From the NCBI GenBank assembly GCA_009776695.1, contig WRNI01000042.1:1-8432 (forward strand): a DNA stretch of 8,432 bases, written 5' to 3'. Below are positions 1 through 6,119 of the stretch, piece after piece. Numbering within the stretch: the first letter of the stretch is position 1; each line of letters begins with the position of its first letter. The notes under the pieces are model-generated. The model was not told the origin of the DNA. It saw only the letters and a list, made by a program, of their open reading frames with translations, and searched no databases. A program made the translations under genes and the position numbers. The DNA comes from Methanomassiliicoccaceae archaeon (GTDB taxonomy: Archaea > Thermoplasmatota > Thermoplasmata > Methanomassiliicoccales > Methanomethylophilaceae).

Positions 1-1304
1 GGAACTTCGTTTATCGGGACGCCGTCTATCGCTATCGTCCCGCCGTTCAGTTCGTAGAAGCGCATCAGTAAGTTGACGATGGTCGTCTTTCCTGCGCCGG
101 TCGGGCCGACGATCGCGATCTTCTGACCCGCGCCCACGTTCGCGGAGAAGTTGTTTATTACTGTTTTATCATCGGTGTACCCGAACCTTACGTTCCTGAA
201 CTCAACGCTTCCTTTGACGTCGGTGAGCATCCTCGCCTTTCCGGACTCGTCCTCCATCTCCTCCTCGTCCAAAAATTCGAACACACGCTCGCTCGCGGCG
301 GCCGTTCTCTGAAGATTGTTCGCCGCCTGCGCGAATTGTGACAGGGGTTGCGTGAATAACCGCACGTATAACATGAACGCGACGATCACACCGAACGATA
401 TTGTTCCGTTTACCGTGAGAACAGCGCCGACGATGCACACCGCCACGTAACCGAAGTTGCCGATGAACATCATGAACGGCATCATAAGTCCGGACAGGAA
501 CTGCGACTTCCAGCCGCTGTTGTATAATTTTGTGTTTATATCCTCGAACGTCTGCTTGAACTCTTTGCTTCCGTTGTACGCCTTTACGATGCTGTGCCCC
601 GTATATGTTTCCTCGACGTGACCGTTGATCGCGCCGAGGTCGCGCTGCTGCGCGACGAAGAACTTCTGCGAGCTTCTCATTATGAGTATCATCATAACGA
701 AACCGGCAAGGCTTGCGCCTATGGCGGTCAGTGCCATTGTGGTGTTCGTAATGAACATCATTATCAGCGAACCGACGAACATCGCCGCCGCCGTGAGCAG
801 CGTGGATATGCTCTGGTTCAGGGTCATTCCTATTGTATCAACATCATTCGTCACACGGCTGAGGACGTCGCCGTAGCTTGTCTTGTTGAAATATCTGAAC
901 GGGAGGCGGTTGATCTTCCTTGATATGTCCGATCTCATGCTCCTGCATATCTTTTGCGTGACCGTTGCCATTATCCAGTTCTGCACGAACGTGAATATCG
1001 CGGCGCCCGCGTAAAGGCATAACAGCAGTATCGCAATGGAAGTTATCGCATTCATGTCTATTGCGGTCGCGATCCCTTTCGTGATCTCATTGGTAAGGTC
1101 CTTCAGCTTATCGGGGCCGACTATCTGCAATGTTGCGCCTATGACCGCCGCTATCATGACGATGACGACCGCGTAAAGATACGACCGTCCGTATCTCATC
1201 AGCTTGGACAGGGCGCCGCCGAGGTCCTTCGCCTTCTCGCCGCCGACCATGCCTCTGCCCATCGGTCCCGCGGGCCGCGGCCGCTCTCTCGGCTCATCGG
1301 TCAT
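1..1304 (-). CDS. ABC exporter half-transporter, second subunit (partial, C-terminus off the left edge)
   Basis: This is the N-terminal 434 residues of a fused membrane/ATPase ABC subunit, probably the catalytically competent partner of the gene upstream in a heterodimeric drug or lipid exporter of the cytoplasmic membrane. The N-terminus has a soluble Pro/Gly/Arg-rich stretch (about residues 5-35), as in TM288/BmrD-type partners. Six hydrophobic segments follow. The nucleotide-binding domain begins at about residue 370 (GSVEFRNVRFGY, with the A-loop Tyr), and Walker A GPTGAGKTT is at residues 400-408. The Q-loop, signature, Walker B and H-loop lie outside the window, so catalytic status cannot be read. 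The ATG shares an ATGA overlap with the stop of the preceding gene and has AGGAGGAG upstream, so translation is probably coupled. The substrate is unknown. The family call is strong; the specific TM288-like role is inferred from gene order and the N-terminal extension. Confidence 0.93.
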   Translation of the reverse strand, partial: MTDEPRERPRPAGPMGRGMVGGEKAKDLGGALSKLMRYGRSYLYAVVIVMIAAVIGATLQIVGPDKLKDLTNEITKGIATAIDMNAITSIAILLLCLYAGAAIFTFVQNWIMATVTQKICRSMRSDISRKINRLPFRYFNKTSYGDVLSRVTNDVDTIGMTLNQSISTLLTAAAMFVGSLIMMFITNTTMALTAIGASLAGFVMMILIMRSSQKFFVAQQRDLGAINGHVEETYTGHSIVKAYNGSKEFKQTFEDINTKLYNSGWKSQFLSGLMMPFMMFIGNFGYVAVCIVGAVLTVNGTISFGVIVAFMLYVRLFTQPLSQFAQAANNLQRTAAASERVFEFLDEEEMEDESGKARMLTDVKGSVEFRNVRFGYTDDKTVINNFSANVGAGQKIAIVGPTGAGKTTIVNLLMRFYELNGGTIAIDGVPINEV

Positions 1305-3064
1305 GATGCCAGCTCCTCCTCGCTAAGCTGCGACATTGCTATCTCCTTGTACACTTCGCACTTTTCGAGTAATTCTCTGTGCGTCCCCGTGCCCACGATC
1401 ATGCCGTTGTCGAGCACCACGATCATATCGGCATCCATGATCGTGCCTATGCGCTGCGCGACTATCAGACTCGTAACGCCTTCCGTCTCCTTTTTCAGAG
1501 CTGTCCTCAGGTCCCTGTCCGTCCTGTAATCCAACGCGGAAAAGCTGTCATCGAAGATGTATATCTCCGGTCTCCTGCAGACGGCCCTCGCTATCGAGAG
1601 CCTTTGTTTCTGGCCGCCGGATATATTCGAACCGCCTCGTGATATCGCTGCGTCGTACGTATTCTCCATCTTTTCAACGAAGTCCGCACCCTGGGCTATT
1701 CTTACAGCGTTCTTCACATCATCCTCTGTTGCACTCTCCATTCCGTTATCGCCGAATGCCACGTTCGAGGTTACCGTCCCTGAAAAGAGAACAGCCTTCT
1801 GAGGAACGTATCCTATTTTATTATGCAGCGCGTCCAGCGAATATTCGCGTACGTCGATGCCGTCTACCAGCACTGAACCTTCCGTGACATCGTAGAACCT
1901 CGGAACGAGATTGATGATGGTGCTCTTCCCGCTCCCGGTGGAGCCGATGAACGCGACCGTCTCGCCGCGGTTCGCAATGAAGCTTATGTCTTTCAGCACA
2001 TGATCTGCCGCTCCCGGATATCTGAACCCGACGTTCCTGAACTCCACTTCGCCTTTTTTCGGCGTGTCGCCGGTCATGCTGCCGTCCGTCACCGACGGCT
2101 CTGTGTCGAGCACCTCGTTTATCCTTCTGGCGGAGACCTGCGCTCTGGGCAGCATTATGAAAAGTATCGTGATCATCATGAACGCCATCAGTATCTGCAT
2201 TGAGTAAGACGAGAACACTATCATATCGGCGAATAATTCCCTTTTATCGGCGAGACCGGCGGCGCCGTCTATGAGTATCGCCCCTATCCAGTACACCGAC
2301 AGCAGCAGCCCGTTCATGATCAGGCCTATCGCCGGCATCATGACCGCCATCGCGCGGGAAGTGAACATGTGCGTGCCGGTCAGTTCATCATTGGCCGCTT
2401 CGAACTTCCTTTTCTGATGTTCCTCGGCGTTATATGCGCGTACGACCGGAAGACCAGTCAGATTTTCTCTGGCCACTCTGTTGATGTTGTCCGTAAGCGA
2501 CTGCATCTTCCTGAACTTCGGTATCACAAGTATGAAAAGGAACGCGAACAGCAGCAGCAGTATGAGAACGGCGACGCCGGTGACGATCGTCCATTCAAAT
2601 CCTTTGTTGGATATCTTCATTAGCGCCCATACCGCAAGTATCGGCGCCTTGATGATTATTTGTAATCCCATGGTCACGACCATCTGTATCTGCGTCACAT
2701 CGTTCGTTGACCGTGTTATTAACGAAGCTGTTGAAAATTTGTTTATCTCGGCCATTGAAAATGAGTCCACTTTGCTGAACTGCAGGCTTCTGAGAGTTCT
2801 TGCGTACGATGATGCTATCCTTGACGCCAGGAAGCCGACGGCGATCGCCGCCGCGAGACTTCCGAACGCGCACATCAGCATCTTCAACCCGATGGACCAG
2901 ACGTCGGACACGTCCGCGGGTATCGGGGACGTGATGAGCATCGTTATCTCGCCCATGTACTCCGGTAACTTAAGGTCAAGCCACACCTGGATAACGATAA
3001 GAACGAGGATCACGCCGATCATGGCCCATTCTTTCGGTCTGAGATAACTGATGATCTTGAACAT
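1301..3064 (-). CDS. ABC exporter half-transporter, first subunit with degenerate ATP site
   Basis: This is a 587-residue fused membrane/ATPase ABC protein. Six hydrophobic segments fill about residues 10-310 and a nucleotide-binding domain follows. Counting from the chosen ATG, Walker A GSTGSGKST is at 374-382, the Q-loop Gln at about 422, the signature ISGGQKQRL at 481-489, and Walker B ends IYIFDD with the second Asp at 506. That Asp sits where the catalytic Glu normally is, and the H-loop His is Gln (VAQR, about 537). Both changes mark the non-hydrolysing site of heterodimeric exporters such as TM287 or BmrC. The ATG at 3064 is preferred because GGGGGG lies six bases upstream and relatives begin at MFK. 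A GTG at 3082, overlapping the marR stop as GTGA, would add six residues. The stop overlaps the next start by four bases. The gene is co-transcribed with the MarR gene and the partner subunit. The substrate cannot be told. Confidence 0.94.
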   Translation of the reverse strand: MFKIISYLRPKEWAMIGVILVLIVIQVWLDLKLPEYMGEITMLITSPIPADVSDVWSIGLKMLMCAFGSLAAAIAVGFLASRIASSYARTLRSLQFSKVDSFSMAEINKFSTASLITRSTNDVTQIQMVVTMGLQIIIKAPILAVWALMKISNKGFEWTIVTGVAVLILLLLFAFLFILVIPKFRKMQSLTDNINRVARENLTGLPVVRAYNAEEHQKRKFEAANDELTGTHMFTSRAMAVMMPAIGLIMNGLLLSVYWIGAILIDGAAGLADKRELFADMIVFSSYSMQILMAFMMITILFIMLPRAQVSARRINEVLDTEPSVTDGSMTGDTPKKGEVEFRNVGFRYPGAADHVLKDISFIANRGETVAFIGSTGSGKSTIINLVPRFYDVTEGSVLVDGIDVREYSLDALHNKIGYVPQKAVLFSGTVTSNVAFGDNGMESATEDDVKNAVRIAQGADFVEKMENTYDAAISRGGSNISGGQKQRLSIARAVCRRPEIYIFDDSFSALDYRTDRDLRTALKKETEGVTSLIVAQRIGTIMDADMIVVLDNGMIVGTGTHRELLEKCEVYKEIAMSQLSEEELAS

Positions 3065-3078
3065 TTGTTTCCCCCCGG

Positions 3079-3513
3079 TCACTGCTGCCGTTTGATCTCC
3101 GACAGCGACGCGGCAAGCTTTCTCGTTATCCGTACGTATTCGGCCGCGTCCTCGTCGCCGAGCATCATCAGGATGCTCTTCATCATTCCGATACGGTCCC
3201 TGCGGTGCTCCTCCGCATGTTCCGTTCCTTTCTCCGTAAGCCTTACTATTATTCTGCGGCGGTCATCACTGTCTATTTCACGTGTTATCAGTCCTTTGCT
3301 CTCAAGGCTGTTGAGAACGGCTGCGACGCGCGCGGAACTGGCGCCCATGGCCTCGCTTATCTCGCCGGGGATTATGCCGCTGTGCATCTCCCTTATGTAA
3401 TGAAGGACGAACGCCTCTCCCCGGACGCCTTCCTGGATGACATTCTGCTTCCCCGCCTTACGTATAAGCTGCAGACTGCGCAGGAACTCGTCCGCGAGAT
3501 CGTCATAATTCAT
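3079..3513 (-). CDS. MarR-family transcriptional regulator
   Basis: This 144-residue protein is a winged helix-turn-helix DNA-binding dimer, normal in length for MarR. N-terminal and C-terminal helices (about 1-25 and 105-144) would form the dimer interface. The helix-turn-helix is at about 48-72 (GEISEAMGASSARVAAVLNS), and the wing is the typical DSDDRRRIIVRLTEKG at 81-96. It is first in an operon with the two ABC exporter genes, a common arrangement in which the regulator represses its own efflux genes until a ligand binds. The start is supported by AAGGA eight bases upstream of the ATG. A second ATG five bases earlier opens only a two-codon frame (ATG CAA TGA) overlapping the start. A 13-bp palindrome next to the TATA box suggests autoregulation. 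The ligand is unknown. Confidence 0.93.
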   Translation of the reverse strand: MNYDDLADEFLRSLQLIRKAGKQNVIQEGVRGEAFVLHYIREMHSGIIPGEISEAMGASSARVAAVLNSLESKGLITREIDSDDRRRIIVRLTEKGTEHAEEHRRDRIGMMKSILMMLGDEDAAEYVRITRKLAASLSEIKRQQ

Positions 3514-3542
3514 TGCATCCGTCCTTAATTTGCTAACAGCAT

Positions 3543-3555
3543 TAGTAACTTACTA
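3543..3555. promoter_or_regulatory. Palindromic candidate MarR operator
   Basis: TAGTAACTTACTA is a perfect inverted repeat with 6-bp arms and a one-base centre. It overlaps the first two bases of, and then lies just downstream of, the TATA-like box of the marR-ABC operon, ahead of the predicted transcription start. A smaller dyad TGCTAACAGCA (3531-3541) follows. The tetramer TAAC recurs at 3534, 3546 and 3559, at 12-13 bp spacing. A bound repressor here would block transcription initiation. That it is the MarR site is inferred from position. Confidence 0.6.
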
Positions 3556-3561
3556 TATTAA
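3554..3561 (-). promoter_or_regulatory. TATA box of the marR-ABC operon
   Basis: TTAATATA on the minus strand is centred about 44 bases before the marR start codon. With the usual archaeal spacing of 25-27 bases, transcription would begin near 3532. That gives a leader of about 18 bases containing the AAGGA ribosome-binding site. Confidence 0.55.
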
Positions 3562-3631
3562 CTTATTTCACGGAAAGAGCTTTGTTCCTGTGCGATGTCC
3601 GGAAGATATGCGCAGCATACTTCAGGATAAC

Positions 3632-3639
3632 AAAAAAAA
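3632..3639 (-). terminator. Oligo-T terminator behind tRNA-Ile
   Basis: Eight consecutive T residues on the minus strand begin 24 bases past the mature 3' end of the tRNA. No hairpin precedes them. This is the usual form of an archaeal U-tract terminator and probably separates the tRNA transcript from the marR promoter. Confidence 0.65.
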
Positions 3640-3662
3640 CGAACGTAACGGTAGGTAACAAG

Positions 3663-3737
3663 TGGATCCGAAGAGATTTGAACTCTTGACCTCCCGGTTA
3701 TCAGCCGGGCGCTCCAGCCAATCTAAGCTACGGATCC
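3663..3737 (-). tRNA. tRNA-Ile (anticodon GAU)
   Basis: The 75-nt gene folds fully by eye. The acceptor stem GGATCCG/CGGATCC is perfect (7 bp). The D stem is GCTT/GAGC with GG in the D loop. The anticodon stem CCCGG/CCGGG encloses the loop CTGATAA, with anticodon GAT at plus-strand 3700-3702. The variable region is AGGTC, and the T arm is AAGAG/CTCTT with loop TTCAAAT. The discriminator base is A. CCA is not encoded and there is no intron. It reads AUC and AUU isoleucine codons. It has its own TATA box and T8 terminator, so it is probably transcribed alone. Confidence 0.97.
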
Positions 3738-3765
3738 GCAGGTTGGACTGCCAATAAGGATTGAT

Positions 3766-3773
3766 AATAAAAA
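3766..3773 (-). promoter_or_regulatory. TATA box of tRNA-Ile
   Basis: TTTTTATT on the minus strand, preceded by a purine-rich AAAAGC, lies about 32 bases before the mature 5' end of the tRNA. This fits an archaeal promoter giving a leader of only a few bases. Confidence 0.55.
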
Positions 3774-3780
3774 GCTTTTG

Positions 3781-3823
3781 TTCGTATCGCCGGGAACTGA
3801 TTTTCCGGCGCCGGCGATGCGAA
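3781..3823. repeat. 13-bp inverted repeat between tRNA-Ile and the RNA-binding protein gene
   Basis: The arms 3781-3793 (TTCGTATCGCCGG) and 3811-3823 (CCGGCGATGCGAA) pair over 13 positions with a single T-G mismatch (a wobble in RNA) and a 17-base spacer. A second CCGGCG copy at 3805-3810 offers an alternative, shorter pairing. The element sits between the TATA box of the tRNA and the start of the divergent gene. It could be a DNA operator, or an RNA hairpin if transcription of the rightward gene starts further upstream. Confidence 0.6.
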
Positions 3824-3856
3824 ACAATAATCAATCCGCCATTGTTACGTAGGTGC

Positions 3857-4297
3857 ATGGCCGCGGTATTCCACTGGGTGAAGGTCAGGCTGTTCTGCTA
3901 CGCCACCGAAGATGAGGAAAGGCTTCGTGACGTCATCGTCAGCATATCGGGAACGGATGACATTTCAGAGGAGATAAGCGAAGGGCATCACGGCAATGAT
4001 ATGATCATCCTTACCGCCGACCTGAAGGGCAGCGCGGAATGCAGGGAACTTTTCAAAAGACTGGGAAAGGATGTTATTGACGAAGTGCTGAGCGGTCTTG
4101 AGGACAGGATGGACGACGACTGCACCTTCTATTTACGCGTTGACAAACAGGCTGCCGTTTCGGGAGCATATGAAATTGCGCACCACGGCGACGTCGTATC
4201 GATAACATGCAAGGTCGCGGCGCACCCTGCGAAGAAAGATATTGCTCTCGGCAATATGCAAAGATTCCTAGAGGACATCCTCCGCGGGCCGTTCTGA
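3857..4297 (+). CDS. COG1325-like RNA-binding protein (predicted archaeal exosome-associated)
   Basis: The 146-residue protein fits the archaeal RNA_binding family (PF01877/COG1325). This family has been predicted to be linked to the exosome and to RNA processing, with a fold related to ribosomal protein L5 or dsRNA-binding domains. Recognisable pieces are the N-terminal HWVKVRLFCYATEDEE, the central EGHHGND with the following hydrophobic strand, and the conserved FYLRVDKQAA and HPAKKDIA near the C-terminus. The ATG at 3857 is chosen because conservation begins there. The AGGTG before it is only one base away, too close for normal use. A TATA-like AATAAT centred near 3829 would put the transcript start at or beside the ATG, so it may be leaderless. 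The 3' end overlaps the convergent CorC gene by 30 bases. The family call is fairly sure; the cellular role is not experimentally settled. Confidence 0.85.
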   Translation: MAAVFHWVKVRLFCYATEDEERLRDVIVSISGTDDISEEISEGHHGNDMIILTADLKGSAECRELFKRLGKDVIDEVLSGLEDRMDDDCTFYLRVDKQAAVSGAYEIAHHGDVVSITCKVAAHPAKKDIALGNMQRFLEDILRGPF

Positions 4298-5566
4298 ATC
4301 CTCCTCGTACGCCCACACCGGTGTGACCTTCACTTCCTTTACGCGCCTTTTGCTGACCGATATCACTTTTATGCGCGCATTCTCCAGTTCTACGATATCG
4401 TTGTTCCTCGGTATCCTGCCCATCTTATGGAATACGAAACCTCCGACGGTACGGTCCTCGTAGCCGTCAAGATCGAATGTTATTCCCGAGCGTTCCATGA
4501 GATCGTCTATCTTCGCGCCGCCAAGCACTTTGAAGCTGCCGTCCGAGTTCTCTGTTATCTCTTGTTCGATATCGTCGCTCTCGTCCCATATCTCTCCTAC
4601 GAGTTCTTCGACGATATCCTCAAGCGTCACGATGCCGACGGTGCCGCCGTACGGGTCTATGACGGCGGCCATGTGCATCTTCGACTTCTGCAGGTCCTTC
4701 AGCAGCATGGATATCTTCATCGTCGCCGGGACGAACTTTATCGGTCTTATTATATCGTCCATCTTCGTATCGGAGGACTCGGAATAGTGGTTATAGAAGT
4801 CCTTGCTGTATATGACGCCGACTATCTGATCTATATTCCCTCTGTAAACGGGTATCCTTGAGAATCCGGTCTCCCTGAACATCTTTTTTATCTTGTTCTT
4901 ATCGGACGTGACGTCAATTGCCGTTATGTCGACGCGGGGGGTGCACATCTCTCCGGCCGTTATATCATCGAATTCAATGGCCGATTTGATAAGATCGCTC
5001 TCGTGCTTCTCTATTGTCCCCTCTTCCTCGATCTCATCGATTATCACCATTAATTCCTCTTCCGTCACTGACGGCGCCTCCTCATCCGGCATCGATCTGG
5101 TGAGAACCTTCTTAAGTTTCACGAACGGGATGCTCAGCGGGGTGAACGCTTTGATAAGTGCCGATAATGTTCCTGCAAAGGACATCGCGACCTTTTCTGC
5201 TTTCATCTTGGCTATGCATTTCGGTATTATCTCGCCAAAGGCGAGTATAATAAGCGTTATCGCCACCGTTGACACGGCGGCGGCGATCCTCTCGTCCATG
5301 ATGAAAAGGGCGAAAAGCACCCCCGATATCGTCACCGCCGTGAAATTGACGAAATTGTTGCCGATCAGCAGTGTTGTTATCAGTTTATCATAATTCTCGG
5401 ATATCTTAAGGGCCTTCTCCGCCTTTCTGTTGCCTTCTTTCGCATAGTTCTTCAGCCTTATGCGGTTCATTGTCGTGTAAGCGGTCTCGGACGCCCCGAA
5501 GAACGCCGAAAGGCCTACAAGTGTCGCCAGAATGACTGCGAGTATCAGAATAACGGTATCATCCAT
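4268..5566 (-). CDS. CNNM/CBS/CorC_HlyC family membrane protein (hemolysin C/CorC-like)
   Basis: The 432-residue integral membrane protein has the full family order. An N-terminal CNNM (DUF21) transmembrane domain spans about 1-190, with SAFFGASETAYTTMNRIRL, TLLIGNNFVN (65-74) and GEIIPK (111-116). A CBS pair follows (about 207-262 and 270-328, including TPRVDITAID and DPYGGTVGIVTLEDI). A C-terminal CorC_HlyC transporter-associated domain lies at about 340-415. Relatives are implicated in magnesium or sodium-linked divalent cation export, with the CBS pair sensing nucleotide. Members annotated as hemolysins are rarely toxins. The ATG is preceded by AGGGG nine bases upstream. The gene stands alone and ends in TAG, the only such stop among the genes here, overlapping the opposing RNA-binding gene. 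The transported ion cannot be read from the sequence. Confidence 0.93.
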   Translation of the reverse strand: MDDTVILILAVILATLVGLSAFFGASETAYTTMNRIRLKNYAKEGNRKAEKALKISENYDKLITTLLIGNNFVNFTAVTISGVLFALFIMDERIAAAVSTVAITLIILAFGEIIPKCIAKMKAEKVAMSFAGTLSALIKAFTPLSIPFVKLKKVLTRSMPDEEAPSVTEEELMVIIDEIEEEGTIEKHESDLIKSAIEFDDITAGEMCTPRVDITAIDVTSDKNKIKKMFRETGFSRIPVYRGNIDQIVGVIYSKDFYNHYSESSDTKMDDIIRPIKFVPATMKISMLLKDLQKSKMHMAAVIDPYGGTVGIVTLEDIVEELVGEIWDESDDIEQEITENSDGSFKVLGGAKIDDLMERSGITFDLDGYEDRTVGGFVFHKMGRIPRNNDIVELENARIKVISVSKRRVKEVKVTPVWAYEEDSERPAEDVL

Positions 5567-5632
5567 TTGTTTTTGCCCCTAATGCGGCGCGGGGACCCTG
5601 CTGCCTTCATATTGCAGCGGTCCGTTCATTTC

Positions 5633-5657
5633 ATAATATAAAGGATGAGTATTTTAA
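5633..5657 (-). promoter_or_regulatory. Candidate TATA boxes of the CorC-family gene
   Basis: Two AT-rich boxes occur on the minus strand. TTTATATTAT (5634-5643) would give a leader of about 45 bases. TTTAAAATA (5649-5657), with purine-rich AAAAGG directly upstream as a possible BRE, would give a leader of about 60 bases. Which one is used cannot be decided by eye. Confidence 0.45.
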
Positions 5658-5658
5658 A

Positions 5659-5670
5659 CCTTTTGAAAGG
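5659..5670. repeat. Palindrome CCTTTTGAAAGG in a divergent promoter region
   Basis: The arms CCTTT and AAAGG flank a two-base centre. The element directly abuts the upstream side of a leftward TATA-like box (5649-5657). It could be an operator for the CorC-family gene or a chance dyad. Confidence 0.4.
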
Positions 5671-5674
5671 CCGG

Positions 5675-5688
5675 GGCATAAAAATGCC
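5675..5688. repeat. Inverted repeat GGCAT-AAAA-ATGCC
   Basis: Perfect 5-bp arms flank an AAAA spacer. On the plus strand the repeat is followed at once by TTTTATATTG (5689-5698), which can be read as a second, upstream TATA box for the YdbC-like gene. As DNA it is a candidate operator. As plus-strand RNA it would be a short hairpin with a T tail, but no gene reads into it from the left. Confidence 0.4.
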
Positions 5689-5748
5689 TTTTATATTGAT
5701 ACGATGATGAAAGTTCCTTCCGCTATTGCTGTTAAGAATTTACTTTGA

Positions 5749-5759
5749 TTTAAATATAA
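5749..5759 (+). promoter_or_regulatory. TATA box of the YdbC/PC4-like gene
   Basis: TTTAAATATAA is centred about 38 bases before the ATG at 5792. Transcription would start near 5779, leaving a leader of about 12 bases that starts at the GAGAGGT ribosome-binding site (5777-5783). Confidence 0.55.
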
Positions 5760-5791
5760 GAAGTAATATTAATATAGAGAGGTTGGAACCC

Positions 5792-6013
5792 ATGGCAGAG
5801 TTCAAATACGAGATAGTGGAGAGGATCGCTGTCCTTTCGGAATCATCGAAAGGATGGACAAAAGAGCTCAATCTGATAAGCTGGAACGGGAGAGAGGCAA
5901 AATACGACATAAGGGAATGGTCCCCGGACAACGAAAAGATGGGGAAAGGCGTCACACTGACCGACGAAGAGGTCTCTCAGCTCAAGAAGGCGCTTGCGGG
6001 CCGCGATATCTGA
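5792..6013 (+). CDS. YdbC/PC4-like single-stranded nucleic-acid-binding protein
   Basis: The 73-residue protein matches the YdbC-type family, a prokaryotic homologue of the eukaryotic transcription coactivator PC4. Members bind single-stranded DNA or RNA as dimers through a curved beta-sheet. Recognisable family sequence includes FKYEIVERIAVLSES, GWTKELNLISWNGR, KYDIREWSPDNEKMGKG and the C-terminal helix TDEEVSQLKKAL. The whole length is one domain. The ATG at 5792 is chosen because family sequence starts there and GAGAGGT lies eight bases upstream; an in-frame TTG at 5726 would add 22 unrelated residues. It is a single gene, divergent from the CorC-family gene and followed by a strong hairpin. 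A role in transcription or in DNA repair/replication is likely but unproven. Confidence 0.9.
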   Translation: MAEFKYEIVERIAVLSESSKGWTKELNLISWNGREAKYDIREWSPDNEKMGKGVTLTDEEVSQLKKALAGRDI

Positions 6014-6016
6014 TCC

Positions 6017-6060
6017 CGTTCCGGACGCCGGCGGAAAGGGCGCATACCTGCGTCCGAACG
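6017..6060 (+). repeat. Strong hairpin three bases after the YdbC-like stop codon
   Basis: CGTT and CGGACGC (6017-6020, 6022-6028) pair with GCGTCCG and AACG (6050-6060). This gives 11 base pairs with one bulged C and a 21-base loop. No T-run follows, so it is not a typical archaeal U-tract terminator. It may protect or process the mRNA 3' end. Confidence 0.5.
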
Positions 6061-6104
6061 CCGCGGACATGAAATATTCACGGAAAAAACGGTTCTCGGA
6101 GTAT

Positions 6105-6119
6105 AGGTTTTATAAACCT
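6105..6119 (+). promoter_or_regulatory. TATA box embedded in a palindrome, upstream of the zinc-binding protein gene
   Basis: AGGTTTTATAAACCT is a 15-bp inverted repeat with 6-bp arms whose centre is itself a TATA box (TTTTATAAA). Transcription would start near 6138, giving a leader of about 84 bases. A second box, ATTATATTT (6188-6196), would give a nearly leaderless mRNA that loses the GAGGA ribosome-binding site. Confidence 0.5.

Noticed and set aside
594..923. Plus-strand 109-codon open frame near the left edge
   Set aside because: It is opposite the transmembrane part of the second ABC subunit, with no family resemblance and no start signals.
2481..3047. 188-codon open frame on the plus strand
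   Set aside because: It lies entirely antisense to the ABC half-transporter, whose motifs are unmistakable. The translation has no recognisable domain, and the frame is open only because of codon bias on the other strand.
3663..3737. tRNA-Ile as an integration site of a mobile element
   Set aside because: No integrase gene, no direct repeat of the tRNA 3' end and no phage-like genes are seen on either side within the window.
3622..3858. 78-codon minus-strand frame spanning the tRNA
   Set aside because: It contains the whole tRNA-Ile gene and the promoter region, so it cannot sensibly be a protein gene.
4427..5393. Long plus-strand open frames (144 and 166 codons) within the CorC-family region
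   Set aside because: They are antisense to a complete CNNM/CBS/CorC gene. Their translations are low-complexity or Ser/Ile-rich, and no promoter or ribosome-binding site serves them.
5675..5698. Rho-independent-type terminator (hairpin plus T-run)
   Set aside because: The stem is only 5 bp, the T-run is short (TTTTAT), and no gene transcribes into it from the left because both flanking genes diverge from here.
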